Assembly: GCF_002563955.1 (NCBI RefSeq)
Contig: NZ_PDJE01000001.1
Location: forward strand, 1,364,001-1,428,000
Direction: 5' to 3'
DNA from: Paramicrobacterium agarici
Lineage (GTDB): Bacteria; Actinomycetota; Actinomycetes; Actinomycetales; Microbacteriaceae
DNA: 64,000 nucleotides
A program made the position numbers and the translations under genes. The notes under the pieces were generated by a model. That model made no database searches, was not told the origin of the DNA, and worked only from the letters and a program-made list of their open reading frames with translations. Shown here one piece after another: positions 10,516 through 18,642 of this stretch (within the stretch, counting starts at the first letter, position 1; every line of letters begins with the position of its first letter).

Positions 10516-12719
10516 GAGCGCCGCGTGCGCTGCGCCGCGACGGGAAGGTGCGATGGCGAGCTCGGGTAGAGGCCTGACGCGATGTCGGCGAGTGCCTCAT
10601 CGAGGAGAGCGATCATTGTCTTCCACCGTGAAGCTGTGCGACCTGTCGGGTCGTCAATGTCGTCCTCAGGATTGTCGCCGAGAAAGTCGAGTGCCGACTG
10701 GTCCGATTCGTCATCTAGCCATGACCCGAGTGAGACTCCGGAAGGGCGCTCATGCCCGTCGATCCACTGTGCAAACTGTCTGACCGTGAACAGGCGAGGA
10801 GCGATGTCGGACGTCGACGCCAGAAGGGTGCGAGCGTGCTCGCGTGTGAGCGTGAGTATCAGGTCGTACTCGGTCAAGGATGCTGGATCGACCTGTGTAC
10901 TCGTATGAGAGCTCAGGTCGAGCCCCGCCGCCGCGGCGTGCAGCGCGGCAGTCTGAGATGCTCCGCGGCCTGTCGCCTCGGTGCCCGCGGAATCGATGTC
11001 GAGCGCGCTTCCGCGGGTTTTCGCACGGAGCATCGCAGCGGCGAATGGCGAGCGGCTCTCGTTCGCGGTGCACACGACGAGCACGCGGTCGCGGCGTTCG
11101 TGTGGTCGTGGTTCACTGCGGTCCGCGCGAGGTGCCCTCACGCTACTCTGCCGGTCCATTCGGTCGAGCCTCTCCCCGTGAGGCATGCGCGGTCGCTCGT
11201 CATCGGCGAGGTAATACGCCGAATAGCTGCGCGGGAGCTTATGCCGGGTCCTGTTGGCGACGGTGCCGAGCACAGCAGCGCCGTTTGCGGTGAGCGTCGT
11301 GAAAACGTGAGAAAGCAGAGGCTGCTTCGTGCGGTTCATGCTGGCCAGTACGATCGTTCCGTCTGCGTACCCGGCAACCATCGAAGCATCGGCGAGGGCG
11401 AGAGCAGGAGGAGTGTCGACGATCACAATGTCGGCAGTGTCGCTCAATGCGCGCAGAAGCGCGCCCATGCGCGCTGTGGCGAGCGCGTCAGCAGGATCGT
11501 CGCGAAGCGCGCCCGGTGGGAGCACGCGTAGGCCGTCGATTGCCGTCGGCTGGAGGGCATCGAGTGCGCGAACGGGGAGGGCGATGTCGTCTGCTGGGCC
11601 GGACGCGGAGAGCAGTCCTCCGAGACCGGGACCTCCCATGCTGTCGGGAAAGTACGCGTCGAGGCTCGGCCTGCGCAGGTCACCAGCGACGAGAACGACA
11701 CGGCGCCCTGTGCGCGCCCACGACGCGGCGAGGTTCGCCGAGACGAACGTCTTGCCGTCGCCAGGCTCGACGCTCGTGACGACGAGTACTCCGCTCTCGC
11801 GGGGCATGGCGACCTGAAGGGTTGTGCGCAGCGAGCGCAGCCCCTCGCTCATCGGCGACGATTCACCGCCTTCTGCGGGAAGATAGCCGCTCTTTCGGGT
11901 TGCACGCCTGTCAATCGGCAGCTGTGCGAGAACGGGGGAACTCGTTGCGCGCTCAATCTCATCAGGACGCCGGATGCGCGTATCGAGACGATCGCGCGCC
12001 AGCGCGAGACCCAGACCCGCGAGCAGGCCGGATGCCAGCGCAACCCCGGCGACGGTGAGCGTCGTCGGGTTGGTCGAGGCGCCAGCGCTCGCCGCGGCCG
12101 TGATCGTCGCGGGCGGCCCGGCCGTCTGCAGGGAGGTGATCGATGCGTTCAGCGCGTTCACCCGGGCCAGTGCCGTCGTCAGGTTTGTCTGGGCAAGCTG
12201 GTCGGCCGGGTCATCGTCGACCTGATTCTGGTACGTCTTGGCCTCCCCTGAGACCTCCGCCAGCTGCTCGGAGAGCGCCTTCTGGGTTGAAGCCATCACC
12301 CCGTCGAGATAGGCGGAGTACGCAGCCGCCGCAGCGGCGGCCCGTTGCTGAGAGACGCGAGGGTCTCCCGCCGAGGCTGTGACGTGGAACGTCGACGTCG
12401 TCGTGGTCGCCGTTTCAATCGGCTCCTGTGAAATCGAGCCGACCAGGGATCCAGAGGGGACCTTCAGCTCGACTTCCGCAGCCTCGAGAACTGTCGGGGT
12501 GGATATCACGGAGGGATCGACATCGACGGCGATTCCCGACAGCATCCCCGTGTTGATGGCCTCGGTCATCAGGGGGCTGATGCGAATTGTCGTCGATGAC
12601 TCGAAGTTCGGGGTGAGCCGCTGAAGATAGGACACGGCGATTGCCGAAGCGAGGACCGTCACCGCGATGATGATCCACTTGCGCCGCCAGATAACGGTGA
12701 AGATGTCGTTGATTGTCAC
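10512..12719 (-). CDS. Wzz/BY-kinase fused to a low-molecular-weight tyrosine phosphatase
   Basis: This 735-residue protein should control chain length and export of the polymer through tyrosine phosphorylation. A Wzz-type part has membrane segments at about 12-31 and 221-241 around an extracytoplasmic loop. The cytoplasmic kinase has Walker A (VEPGDGKT, 317-324), a Walker A' (GDLRRP near 346) and Walker B (IVIVDTPP, 431-438). A short tyrosine cluster follows at Y499, Y502 and Y503. From about 546 a complete phosphatase domain begins: CTANESR is the C550-x5-R556 P-loop, and DDPTGR near 690 gives the general acid Asp. Kinase, tyrosine substrate and phosphatase are thus one chain, where most clusters encode separate Wzc and Wzb. 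Both gene ends overlap neighbours by four bases (GTGA). Confidence 0.92.
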   Translation of the reverse strand: MTINDIFTVIWRRKWIIIAVTVLASAIAVSYLQRLTPNFESSTTIRISPLMTEAINTGMLSGIAVDVDPSVISTPTVLEAAEVELKVPSGSLVGSISQEPIETATTTTSTFHVTASAGDPRVSQQRAAAAAAAYSAYLDGVMASTQKALSEQLAEVSGEAKTYQNQVDDDPADQLAQTNLTTALARVNALNASITSLQTAGPPATITAAASAGASTNPTTLTVAGVALASGLLAGLGLALARDRLDTRIRRPDEIERATSSPVLAQLPIDRRATRKSGYLPAEGGESSPMSEGLRSLRTTLQVAMPRESGVLVVTSVEPGDGKTFVSANLAASWARTGRRVVLVAGDLRRPSLDAYFPDSMGGPGLGGLLSASGPADDIALPVRALDALQPTAIDGLRVLPPGALRDDPADALATARMGALLRALSDTADIVIVDTPPALALADASMVAGYADGTIVLASMNRTKQPLLSHVFTTLTANGAAVLGTVANRTRHKLPRSYSAYYLADDERPRMPHGERLDRMDRQSSVRAPRADRSEPRPHERRDRVLVVCTANESRSPFAAAMLRAKTRGSALDIDSAGTEATGRGASQTAALHAAAAGLDLSSHTSTQVDPASLTEYDLILTLTREHARTLLASTSDIAPRLFTVRQFAQWIDGHERPSGVSLGSWLDDESDQSALDFLGDNPEDDIDDPTGRTASRWKTMIALLDEALADIASGLYPSSPSHLPVAAQRTRRS

Positions 12720-13990
12720 GGTCTGCCGTCCGATCTCGGGTGGCGCGTCGCCACGGGGTGGGGGAGGGAAGGTGAAATGTGCGAGCTGCGACGTCGTTGG
12801 TCGACGAGCTCACGAAGAACCGCCGCGAACTGCTTCACGCGGCAGCGCCAGTCGGGTACGTGTTCGCGATGGTGCGCGACTGTGGGCCGCTGCAGCGCTT
12901 CGACGACGCGGGCCGGGAAATCTGCGGCGCTCGCAATGTCAAGCGTTCCGGGTTGCTCGTTCTCTCGAAATCCTGCGACCGGCGTGCTCACGACGGGCCG
13001 GTCGACGGCCTGATACTCGTACAGTTTGATGGGGTCGAGGCTTTCGGTGAAAGGCGTGACCGCGTGGGGAACGATGAGCACCTCTGCGTGCTGCAGGTAG
13101 CCGGGGATCGCCTCATATGGGCGAATCCCCAGCATCAGCACGCCGGGCGATAGCACCAGACGCTGCGTGTTCTCAGGCGTCAGCGCGTTCGGGCCGACGA
13201 GTACGCACGTGCCGCCGATGGCGCTCAGTGCGGCGCCCGTGCGGACAACGAGATCGACGTCGATGCGGTCTTCGTGGAGAGTGCCGGCGTAGACCGCGCA
13301 CGCACCGTCAGGGAGATCGGTCGGCCGGGACGCGGGTTGGCGGTATCGCTCGACGTCGACGGCATTGGGAATGGTGACCAGGTCGGGTCGGGAGCTCCTG
13401 CGGCTGGTGGCGAGACCAACGGAGCAGACGACGATGGCCCCGCACGTCTGCATGAGAGCGTCCTCGTCGCGCACGAGCCTGTCGTGTTCGCGGTCCGTAC
13501 GCCGGGCGGCGAGCCAATCGTCTGTCATGTCGTAGAGAGCGGGTGCGGAGTACACCGTGAGCATCGAAGCCCATCGGGGGTCGTTGAACCACAGCACCGA
13601 GGGGGTGCTACCAACACGTCGCAACGCTCGGCGTACGCTGCTCTGCAGCATCCGGTCGGCTCCGGGACCCAGAACTCGGGGCAGCCATTTGGTTGGCTGG
13701 ATGAGCGTGAGCCGCCCGTCATAACCGTCTGCGATCCGGGTACCGGAACCGAAGCGCGGCCGTCTGCCTGAGAGCACGTCGTGTGCGATGTCGGAGGGAG
13801 GTTCGACAAAGAACACGCGGATGCTGTCGTCGGCGCGCACCAAACCGTCGACGAGGTACTGGTTGCGGCGCCAGACCGTGTCCCACGGCTCGAGTGAGAA
13901 CAGCAGAATCGTCAGCGACGAGTCTGCAGAAGCGGGTTCGGTGTGCGGCTCAGAGCGTGCCGTTCGGATGATGCGTGTTTCTGCACTCAT
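12716..13990 (-). CDS. Glycosyltransferase, GT-B fold
   Basis: This cytoplasmic glycosyltransferase of about 424 residues builds part of the repeat unit. It has the N-terminal pattern SLEPWDTVWRRNQYLVDGL, a middle LYDMTDDW and the C-terminal donor-site region TIPNAVDVERY, CAVYAGTLHEDRIDVDLV and TESLDPIKLYEYQAVDRPVV. These resemble family 1/4 enzymes such as the mannosyl- or rhamnosyltransferases of exopolysaccharide clusters. I chose the ATG at 13990 because it shares ATGA with the upstream stop and has AAGGA eight bases before it; an ATG at 13999 would leave no room for a ribosome site. Sugar specificity is unknown. Confidence 0.83.
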   Translation of the reverse strand: MSAETRIIRTARSEPHTEPASADSSLTILLFSLEPWDTVWRRNQYLVDGLVRADDSIRVFFVEPPSDIAHDVLSGRRPRFGSGTRIADGYDGRLTLIQPTKWLPRVLGPGADRMLQSSVRRALRRVGSTPSVLWFNDPRWASMLTVYSAPALYDMTDDWLAARRTDREHDRLVRDEDALMQTCGAIVVCSVGLATSRRSSRPDLVTIPNAVDVERYRQPASRPTDLPDGACAVYAGTLHEDRIDVDLVVRTGAALSAIGGTCVLVGPNALTPENTQRLVLSPGVLMLGIRPYEAIPGYLQHAEVLIVPHAVTPFTESLDPIKLYEYQAVDRPVVSTPVAGFRENEQPGTLDIASAADFPARVVEALQRPTVAHHREHVPDWRCRVKQFAAVLRELVDQRRRSSHISPSLPHPVATRHPRSDGRP

Positions 13991-15027
13991 GACAGACATC
14001 CTTCGTAAACTGCGAGCGTGGCGTCGGCCTGCGCGCGCACGGTGAACCGCTCGCGTTGCGCTCTCTGCGCACGAAGCCCGTAGCGTCGGCGACTCTCGGC
14101 ATTGGCGACGGCGATGTCGAGAAGACGTGCGGCGCCGCGAACATCGTCAGGTTGAAAGAGCAGAGCACCTTCGACGCTGCCGATCGTCTCGGCATGGCCG
14201 CCGGAGGCGGATGCGACAACGGGCAGCGCGCACGCCATCGCCTCGAGCACGGAAAGACCAAGACCCTCTCGTGCTGTGGGAGCGAGAAACACCCCGGCGT
14301 CGGGCATGAGTGCGCGAACATTCTCCTGGTGACCGAGGAAACGCACGGAATCTCTGACACCGAGAGCGGCCGCCTGGCGTTGCAGCCGCTCTCGCTCGCT
14401 GCCGTCGCCGGCGATGTGCAGCTCCCAGCCCTCATCTCGTGCGCGCGACGCCGCCCAGGACGCGATCGCGACATCGGTTGCTTTCTCGGGCTCAAGGCGC
14501 TGTGCCATGAGCACGATGCGACGGCCGCACGCTCCCGCGGCAGCATCTGTCACCCCGGTGTGGACGACGCTGCTGGGCTCGCCGATGCTGCCCGCAACGA
14601 AGTGAGAGATGGAGATCTGCGCGGCGAACCGACGACGCGCCATGCTGAACGCTGCACGGATCGGGCGCGAACGTCCACGAGGAGCAGCGAAATGGCGCGT
14701 GCTCACGAGGTGCGAATCGCTCCTCACCGACGCCATGATTCCGGCGAGGTCGGCGTTCGACATGTGGGTATTCACGATGTCGGCTCGCGAAACCAATCGA
14801 AGGGCGGCGCGCGCAGAGCGCAGTGTTTCCGCGGGCAGAAACCGAACGTCGGATCCCCCGAGCGACTGCTTCATGGGCTCGGTGGCACCGCCGATCACGG
14901 TCACACGCCAGCCGCGATCTGCCTGACGCGGTGCGAGCAGGCTCACATATCGTTCGACTCCGGCAAAAGCTGCAGAGCAGGTCAGGTGCACGACGTGCTT
15001 GGCGCCTGAATCCGTGGAGCTGGTCAT
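13987..15027 (-). CDS. Glycosyltransferase family 4
   Basis: This GT-B glycosyltransferase of about 346 residues acts in the cytoplasm on the growing repeat unit. The N-terminal domain begins with KHVVHLTCSAAFAGVERYVSLLAP, a typical acceptor-domain start. The donor domain has VLMAQRLEPEKATDVAI, LHIAGDGSERERLQ and FLAPTAREGLGLSVLEAMACALPVVA with the E-x7-E motif. The frame is open upstream inside the polymerase gene. The ATG at 15027 forms an ATGA overlap with the polymerase stop, as at the other junctions of this operon, and I use it. Specificity cannot be read from sequence. Confidence 0.87.
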   Translation of the reverse strand: MTSSTDSGAKHVVHLTCSAAFAGVERYVSLLAPRQADRGWRVTVIGGATEPMKQSLGGSDVRFLPAETLRSARAALRLVSRADIVNTHMSNADLAGIMASVRSDSHLVSTRHFAAPRGRSRPIRAAFSMARRRFAAQISISHFVAGSIGEPSSVVHTGVTDAAAGACGRRIVLMAQRLEPEKATDVAIASWAASRARDEGWELHIAGDGSERERLQRQAAALGVRDSVRFLGHQENVRALMPDAGVFLAPTAREGLGLSVLEAMACALPVVASASGGHAETIGSVEGALLFQPDDVRGAARLLDIAVANAESRRRYGLRAQRAQRERFTVRAQADATLAVYEGCLS

Positions 15028-16409
15028 GGCGCTTCCTCTCGACGATTCAGGTGCGATCCGCCAACCGCGGTGAGCGGCCGGCCGAAGGCGGTGGCTTGCG
15101 GCCCTCTCGGGAGCCCTTTGTCGCGGTAAAGCGCGCCGAACGTGATGCCGGTGACGATCCAGAGGAGCGAGGCTTGACCCGCTACCCAGTAGAGGTCGAG
15201 CTGCGCCTGCGCCAGACGAGTGACGACAACCGCAGCACCTACCGTTCCGTACGCGGGATCGAGACGCCAGAGAGCGACGATCGCGACGACGAAGAGGGCG
15301 AGAAAGGCGATCAGCCCGACAACGCCGACCGAGGTCAGAACCTCGAGCTCGGCGTTGGGAGGCTGAAAGCCTTCGCCGAAGCGCGACGTGTACCACCAGC
15401 GCAATCCGACCCCGAATATGGGAGAGGTCAGCCAGATATCCACGGATTCCTGATACCACGTCAGACGCTGGTAGGCGGAGTTGAATTGGTTTCCGCTCTC
15501 AAGCTGGGTCTCGAGCATTGAGAACGCGAAGACAAGTACGGGGAGGGCTGTGACCCAGATGAGCACGGGGCGTCTCCCGGTTTCGGGTCGGGGTCGCAGA
15601 CTGATGATCACAAGGCCCGCAACAGCGGCGATCATTCCCTGGCGTGACTGCGAGGCGGCGACGCCCCCGGCAAGGACGATGAGCGTTCCCCAGTACAGAG
15701 CAGCAGGGCTGAGGCGAAGCCACGGCGGGCGCGCATAGACGATCACGATGGCGGCGCTGAGCATGCCTCCGATCGTGTTCTTGTGGAGGTGGGGGAGGTA
15801 TACCTCCTCGGCCGCGCCCGTCAGAGCGAACACGATAACAAACTTGCCGATCGCCCAGACGGCAATCACCAGGCAAGCGACGATGTAACTGCCGATTGCA
15901 AATCGCGTGCGGCCCTGACGGCCGATGGCGAAGCCCACGACCATGCTGCCCATTACGAGCACGAGTTCGTGCGCCCATTCGATGACGTTCTCGGAGTAGA
16001 CGTTCAGAATCAACGTGGGTATCGACGCGCCGCTGTACGCTGCTCCCGCCCAGAGCAGAGACTGCATCGACGAAAGACCACGCGGCCGGATCATCACGAC
16101 AGCGACGGCTGTCGCAGCAGCGAGCACAAGATCGGAAACGCTCAGAACGCCGTTGACACGCATAAGGATGAGAGTTGCGGGAACGGCGAGTGCCACGATC
16201 ACCATGGGGTCGTAGACGACGATGCCGACGACAAGGACGGCTGCAGCCGCAATGATCGCCCACTCGGACTTCTGCGTCGCTAATACACCGAGCGCCGCCG
16301 CCACGAGTGCCGCCGGGACTGTCAAGATAAGCACCCGCCCGATACCGCTCCTTCGAGGAGCGAGCCACCGCTGCTTCGTCTCGCGGCCGAAAGCCGTCGC
16401 CGAGTTCAT
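15024..16409 (-). CDS. O-antigen ligase/polymerase-like membrane protein (Wzy role)
   Basis: This 461-residue integral membrane protein most likely joins repeat units on the outer face of the membrane. It has about ten to twelve hydrophobic segments and the Wzy_C-type signature: a large loop holding ESGNQFNSAYQRLTWYQESVDIWLTSPIFGVGLRWW, shown here only to mark the conserved NSAxQRLTW and PIFGVG parts, then PPNAELEVLTSVGVVGL. It is the only polymerase-like gene in the locus and pairs with the flippase at 18.6-20.2 kb. The ATG at 16409 overlaps the previous stop (ATGA). Polymerase and ligase cannot be told apart by sequence alone; context favours polymerase. Confidence 0.85.
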   Translation of the reverse strand: MNSATAFGRETKQRWLAPRRSGIGRVLILTVPAALVAAALGVLATQKSEWAIIAAAAVLVVGIVVYDPMVIVALAVPATLILMRVNGVLSVSDLVLAAATAVAVVMIRPRGLSSMQSLLWAGAAYSGASIPTLILNVYSENVIEWAHELVLVMGSMVVGFAIGRQGRTRFAIGSYIVACLVIAVWAIGKFVIVFALTGAAEEVYLPHLHKNTIGGMLSAAIVIVYARPPWLRLSPAALYWGTLIVLAGGVAASQSRQGMIAAVAGLVIISLRPRPETGRRPVLIWVTALPVLVFAFSMLETQLESGNQFNSAYQRLTWYQESVDIWLTSPIFGVGLRWWYTSRFGEGFQPPNAELEVLTSVGVVGLIAFLALFVVAIVALWRLDPAYGTVGAAVVVTRLAQAQLDLYWVAGQASLLWIVTGITFGALYRDKGLPRGPQATAFGRPLTAVGGSHLNRREEAP

Positions 16410-18355
16410 GACGCGGAAACCCCCTGTGCCGGGCCTCGCAGATACAGTCGGAGACGCGCCAGAGCCGACTGCCGCCGGCTCGAGCGGAGCACCGCTGAAC
16501 GCGCAACGGCGCCCACGACTATCGCGCTTCTGTAGAGCTGCCAGCCAGCGGTACCGAAATGCTTGCGCAGATACAGCTCTCCGCTCGCGTGAAAGTACCG
16601 CTCTCGACGTGCGCCGCTCTCGCTTGTGGCTCCTCCGAGGTGCATTGCTTTGACGGCCGCAACGTCGATTGACCAGCCGTGATCGACCGCGCGCTTCTGC
16701 CAGTCCACTTCTTCGGCATACAGAAAGAAACGTTCGTCGAAGCGGCCGACGTCCGCGACGGCTTCTGCCCGCAGTAGGAGTACCGATCCGATGGCGAACC
16801 CGTGTGCGCGATTGAGGACACCGAGACCGAGCGCTTCGATCCAGGCGCGAACCGGGTGAGGGAACGGCCACCACACGCGCGTCTGCTGTCCGCTCGTCGG
16901 GTCGACTTGAGTTGCACCGACGGCTGCGACGCGAGGGCGAGCATGCATGAGAGCGTGCATTGTCCGCACTGATCCGGCGCTGATCTGGGCGTCTGGGTTG
17001 AGGAGAAGAACGTCTCGGTCGCTCATGCCGTTGTCGGCGAGCCAGCGCAGGGCGACATTGACTCCCGCGCCGAATCCGAGGTTCCGACCGGGGTCGATGT
17101 ATATCGCATCGTGCTCGTCTGCGACTCGACGTGTTTCGGCCGACGACGAGTTGTCGACGATCGTGACGGGAAACTCGGCTTCGAGACTCCGAAGCGCGTT
17201 GCTCAGCATGTCGGGAGAGCCGTACGCGACGATGACCACGTGAGGGGTGAGGTCTCTGCCGAGGCTGTTCTCGCCGACGGTGTCCCGATAGAGCTCATTG
17301 TGCTGTTCTGCGATCCGAGGCCACGTGAACGTTCGTGCTCGTTCACGTCCACGAGCACGAAGGTCGGTCCACGTCGTGAGGTTCAGCGCGCGTGAAATGC
17401 CGTCACTCAGCGCAGAAGAATCGCCTGGGGTCGTGAGTATCCCCGCGTCCCCGACGACGTCGGGTAGTGCACCGCTCCGGCTGGCGACGACCGGCACACC
17501 CGACGCCATCGCTTCGACGGCCGATCGGCAGAACTGTTCGAGCCAGCCGGGTGTGTCTAAGGACGGAACGGCAAGCACGTCCAGGTCCTGGTAGCGGGAC
17601 GCGAGTTCCGCGTCCTCCGCGAACCCGAGGAATGACACGCGGTCGGCGATGCCCAGTTCGCGGGTCAGGGCGACAAGGTCGGAGTACGCGCTGCCTTCAC
17701 CGGTGATGCGTACGTCCCACGACGGGTTCGCAGATACCGCGCGTAACAGCACCTCACATCCCTTGTGCGGCTCGAGCCTTCCCACGTACCCGATCACGGG
17801 GCGGGACGACGGCGTGCGGCGATCGCGAGGGGCGAATCGCGTGATGTCGACGCCAAGAGGAATGACACGACAGAGGCCGCGCATGCCTTTGCGGCTCAGA
17901 ATCGCGCCCGCATCGCTGTTGCAGACATAGGCGCCAATGGCGTGCTTGAGCGCGTAGGCCTCGAACCACCGGAAGGGGATCGGGTAGCGCTTCTCGATGT
18001 TCTGCGCCGAGTAGAAGACGAAAGGCGTTCGCCGTCGCCGGAGAGCGCGAAGGAGCAGGACCTCGGCCGTGGCCAGCGAGAAGGGTTCCTCATGCAGGTC
18101 GATGACGTCAGGGCGCTCACCAAGCGCGCGCCAGAGCGGCACCGGGTCGTACAGAAACGCGTTGGGGTGCCTGCCGACCGTCCGCACGCCCGTCACGAAC
18201 GTGTCGCTCGACGCATCGAGTTCGACGCGACGTCCGCCTTCGTTCCACCGTCGCGCAGAGAGCATGGTCACGTCGGCACCCAACTCTCGCAGCTGACGCT
18301 CACGCTCGCGCCATGCCGCGACGACGCCGTGATGGGCGACTCTGAGCACTTTCAT
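16406..18355 (-). CDS. Bifunctional glycosyltransferase, GT4 plus GT2 fusion
   Basis: This 649-residue protein joins two glycosyltransferases. Residues about 1-375 are a GT4 enzyme with IGYVGRLEPHKGCEVLLRAV, a GEGS loop and a donor-site Glu region (EQFCRSAVEAMASGVPVVASRSG). Residues about 380-649 are a GT2 enzyme of the rhamnosyltransferase (WbbL-like) type: VVIVAYGSPDMLSNALRSLE, IVDNSSS, NLGFGAGVN, LLLNPDAQI and a FDERFFLYAEEVDW segment that supplies the catalytic base. It could add two successive sugars. The GT2 type and the rml genes make rhamnose a likely donor for the second. Its ATG shares ATGA with a small ORF upstream. Confidence 0.88.
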   Translation of the reverse strand: MKVLRVAHHGVVAAWRERERQLRELGADVTMLSARRWNEGGRRVELDASSDTFVTGVRTVGRHPNAFLYDPVPLWRALGERPDVIDLHEEPFSLATAEVLLLRALRRRRTPFVFYSAQNIEKRYPIPFRWFEAYALKHAIGAYVCNSDAGAILSRKGMRGLCRVIPLGVDITRFAPRDRRTPSSRPVIGYVGRLEPHKGCEVLLRAVSANPSWDVRITGEGSAYSDLVALTRELGIADRVSFLGFAEDAELASRYQDLDVLAVPSLDTPGWLEQFCRSAVEAMASGVPVVASRSGALPDVVGDAGILTTPGDSSALSDGISRALNLTTWTDLRARGRERARTFTWPRIAEQHNELYRDTVGENSLGRDLTPHVVIVAYGSPDMLSNALRSLEAEFPVTIVDNSSSAETRRVADEHDAIYIDPGRNLGFGAGVNVALRWLADNGMSDRDVLLLNPDAQISAGSVRTMHALMHARPRVAAVGATQVDPTSGQQTRVWWPFPHPVRAWIEALGLGVLNRAHGFAIGSVLLLRAEAVADVGRFDERFFLYAEEVDWQKRAVDHGWSIDVAAVKAMHLGGATSESGARRERYFHASGELYLRKHFGTAGWQLYRSAIVVGAVARSAVLRSSRRQSALARLRLYLRGPAQGVSAS

Positions 18356-18480
18356 CGCTCATCCCCGCTCTCGGTGAGGTCCGTGGTGCCCGCCCGCCGC
18401 CGCGCCAGAAGGCGGTCACCGAGCAGGGCTTCGCGTGGCGCGGGACCTGCAAGGTATTCACGGGTGAAGGGAGCGGGCAT
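18352..18480 (-). CDS. Small ORF of 42 residues heading the long operon
   Basis: An ATG at 18480 opens a 42-residue frame beginning MPAPFTREYLAGPAPREALL and ending in ESGDER. Its TGA overlaps the ATG of the GT4-GT2 gene as ATGA, the same junction seen along this operon. Third codon positions are GC-rich as in real genes here. It lies right behind the operator at 18501-18515, so the transcript would start within a few bases of it. I do not recognise a family. It may be a real small protein or a leader ORF that couples translation to the first large gene. A competing frame starts at 18488. Confidence 0.4.
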   Translation of the reverse strand: MPAPFTREYLAGPAPREALLGDRLLARRRAGTTDLTESGDER

Positions 18481-18500
18481 AGGCTCATGCTACGGCTAAC

Positions 18501-18515
18501 ATGAGATATCCTCAC
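18501..18515 (-). promoter_or_regulatory. Palindromic operator for the leftward EPS operon
   Basis: On the minus strand it reads GTGAGGATATCTCAT followed at once by GTTAGC, a -10-like box. A CCCC-AATTC-GGGG element (18519-18531) lies three bases further upstream. It would drive the 18.5 to 9.5 kb operon. Confidence 0.7.
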
Positions 18516-18518
18516 ATG

Positions 18519-18531
18519 CCCCAATTCGGGG
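18519..18531. promoter_or_regulatory. CCCC/GGGG inverted element
   Basis: CCCCAATTCGGGG lies next to the leftward operator. A related CCCTTAATGTGGGG is at 18564-18577, upstream of the rightward operator. Both belong to the second repeated element of the locus. Confidence 0.5.
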
Positions 18532-18593
18532 CTATCTCGAGTGCTCTCGTGTGCCCCTCTGTGCCCTTAATGTGGGGCTCCGCGTCCGGTGAC

Positions 18594-18608
18594 GTGAGTA
18601 ATCCTCAA
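18594..18608 (+). promoter_or_regulatory. Palindromic operator for the flippase gene
   Basis: The site reads GTGAGTAATCCTCAA and is followed by TTGTATGCT, where TATGCT (18612-18617) is a good -10 box. The first 13 bases match the copy at 3521. Confidence 0.7.
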
Positions 18609-18642
18609 TTGTATGCTGAAGTCTCGGCGGACAGGAGAATCG

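Noticed and set aside
18300..18524. A 74-codon frame overlapping the start of the GT4-GT2 gene
   Set aside because: It runs deep into a certain gene in another frame. The 42-codon frame ending in ATGA fits the operon pattern better.
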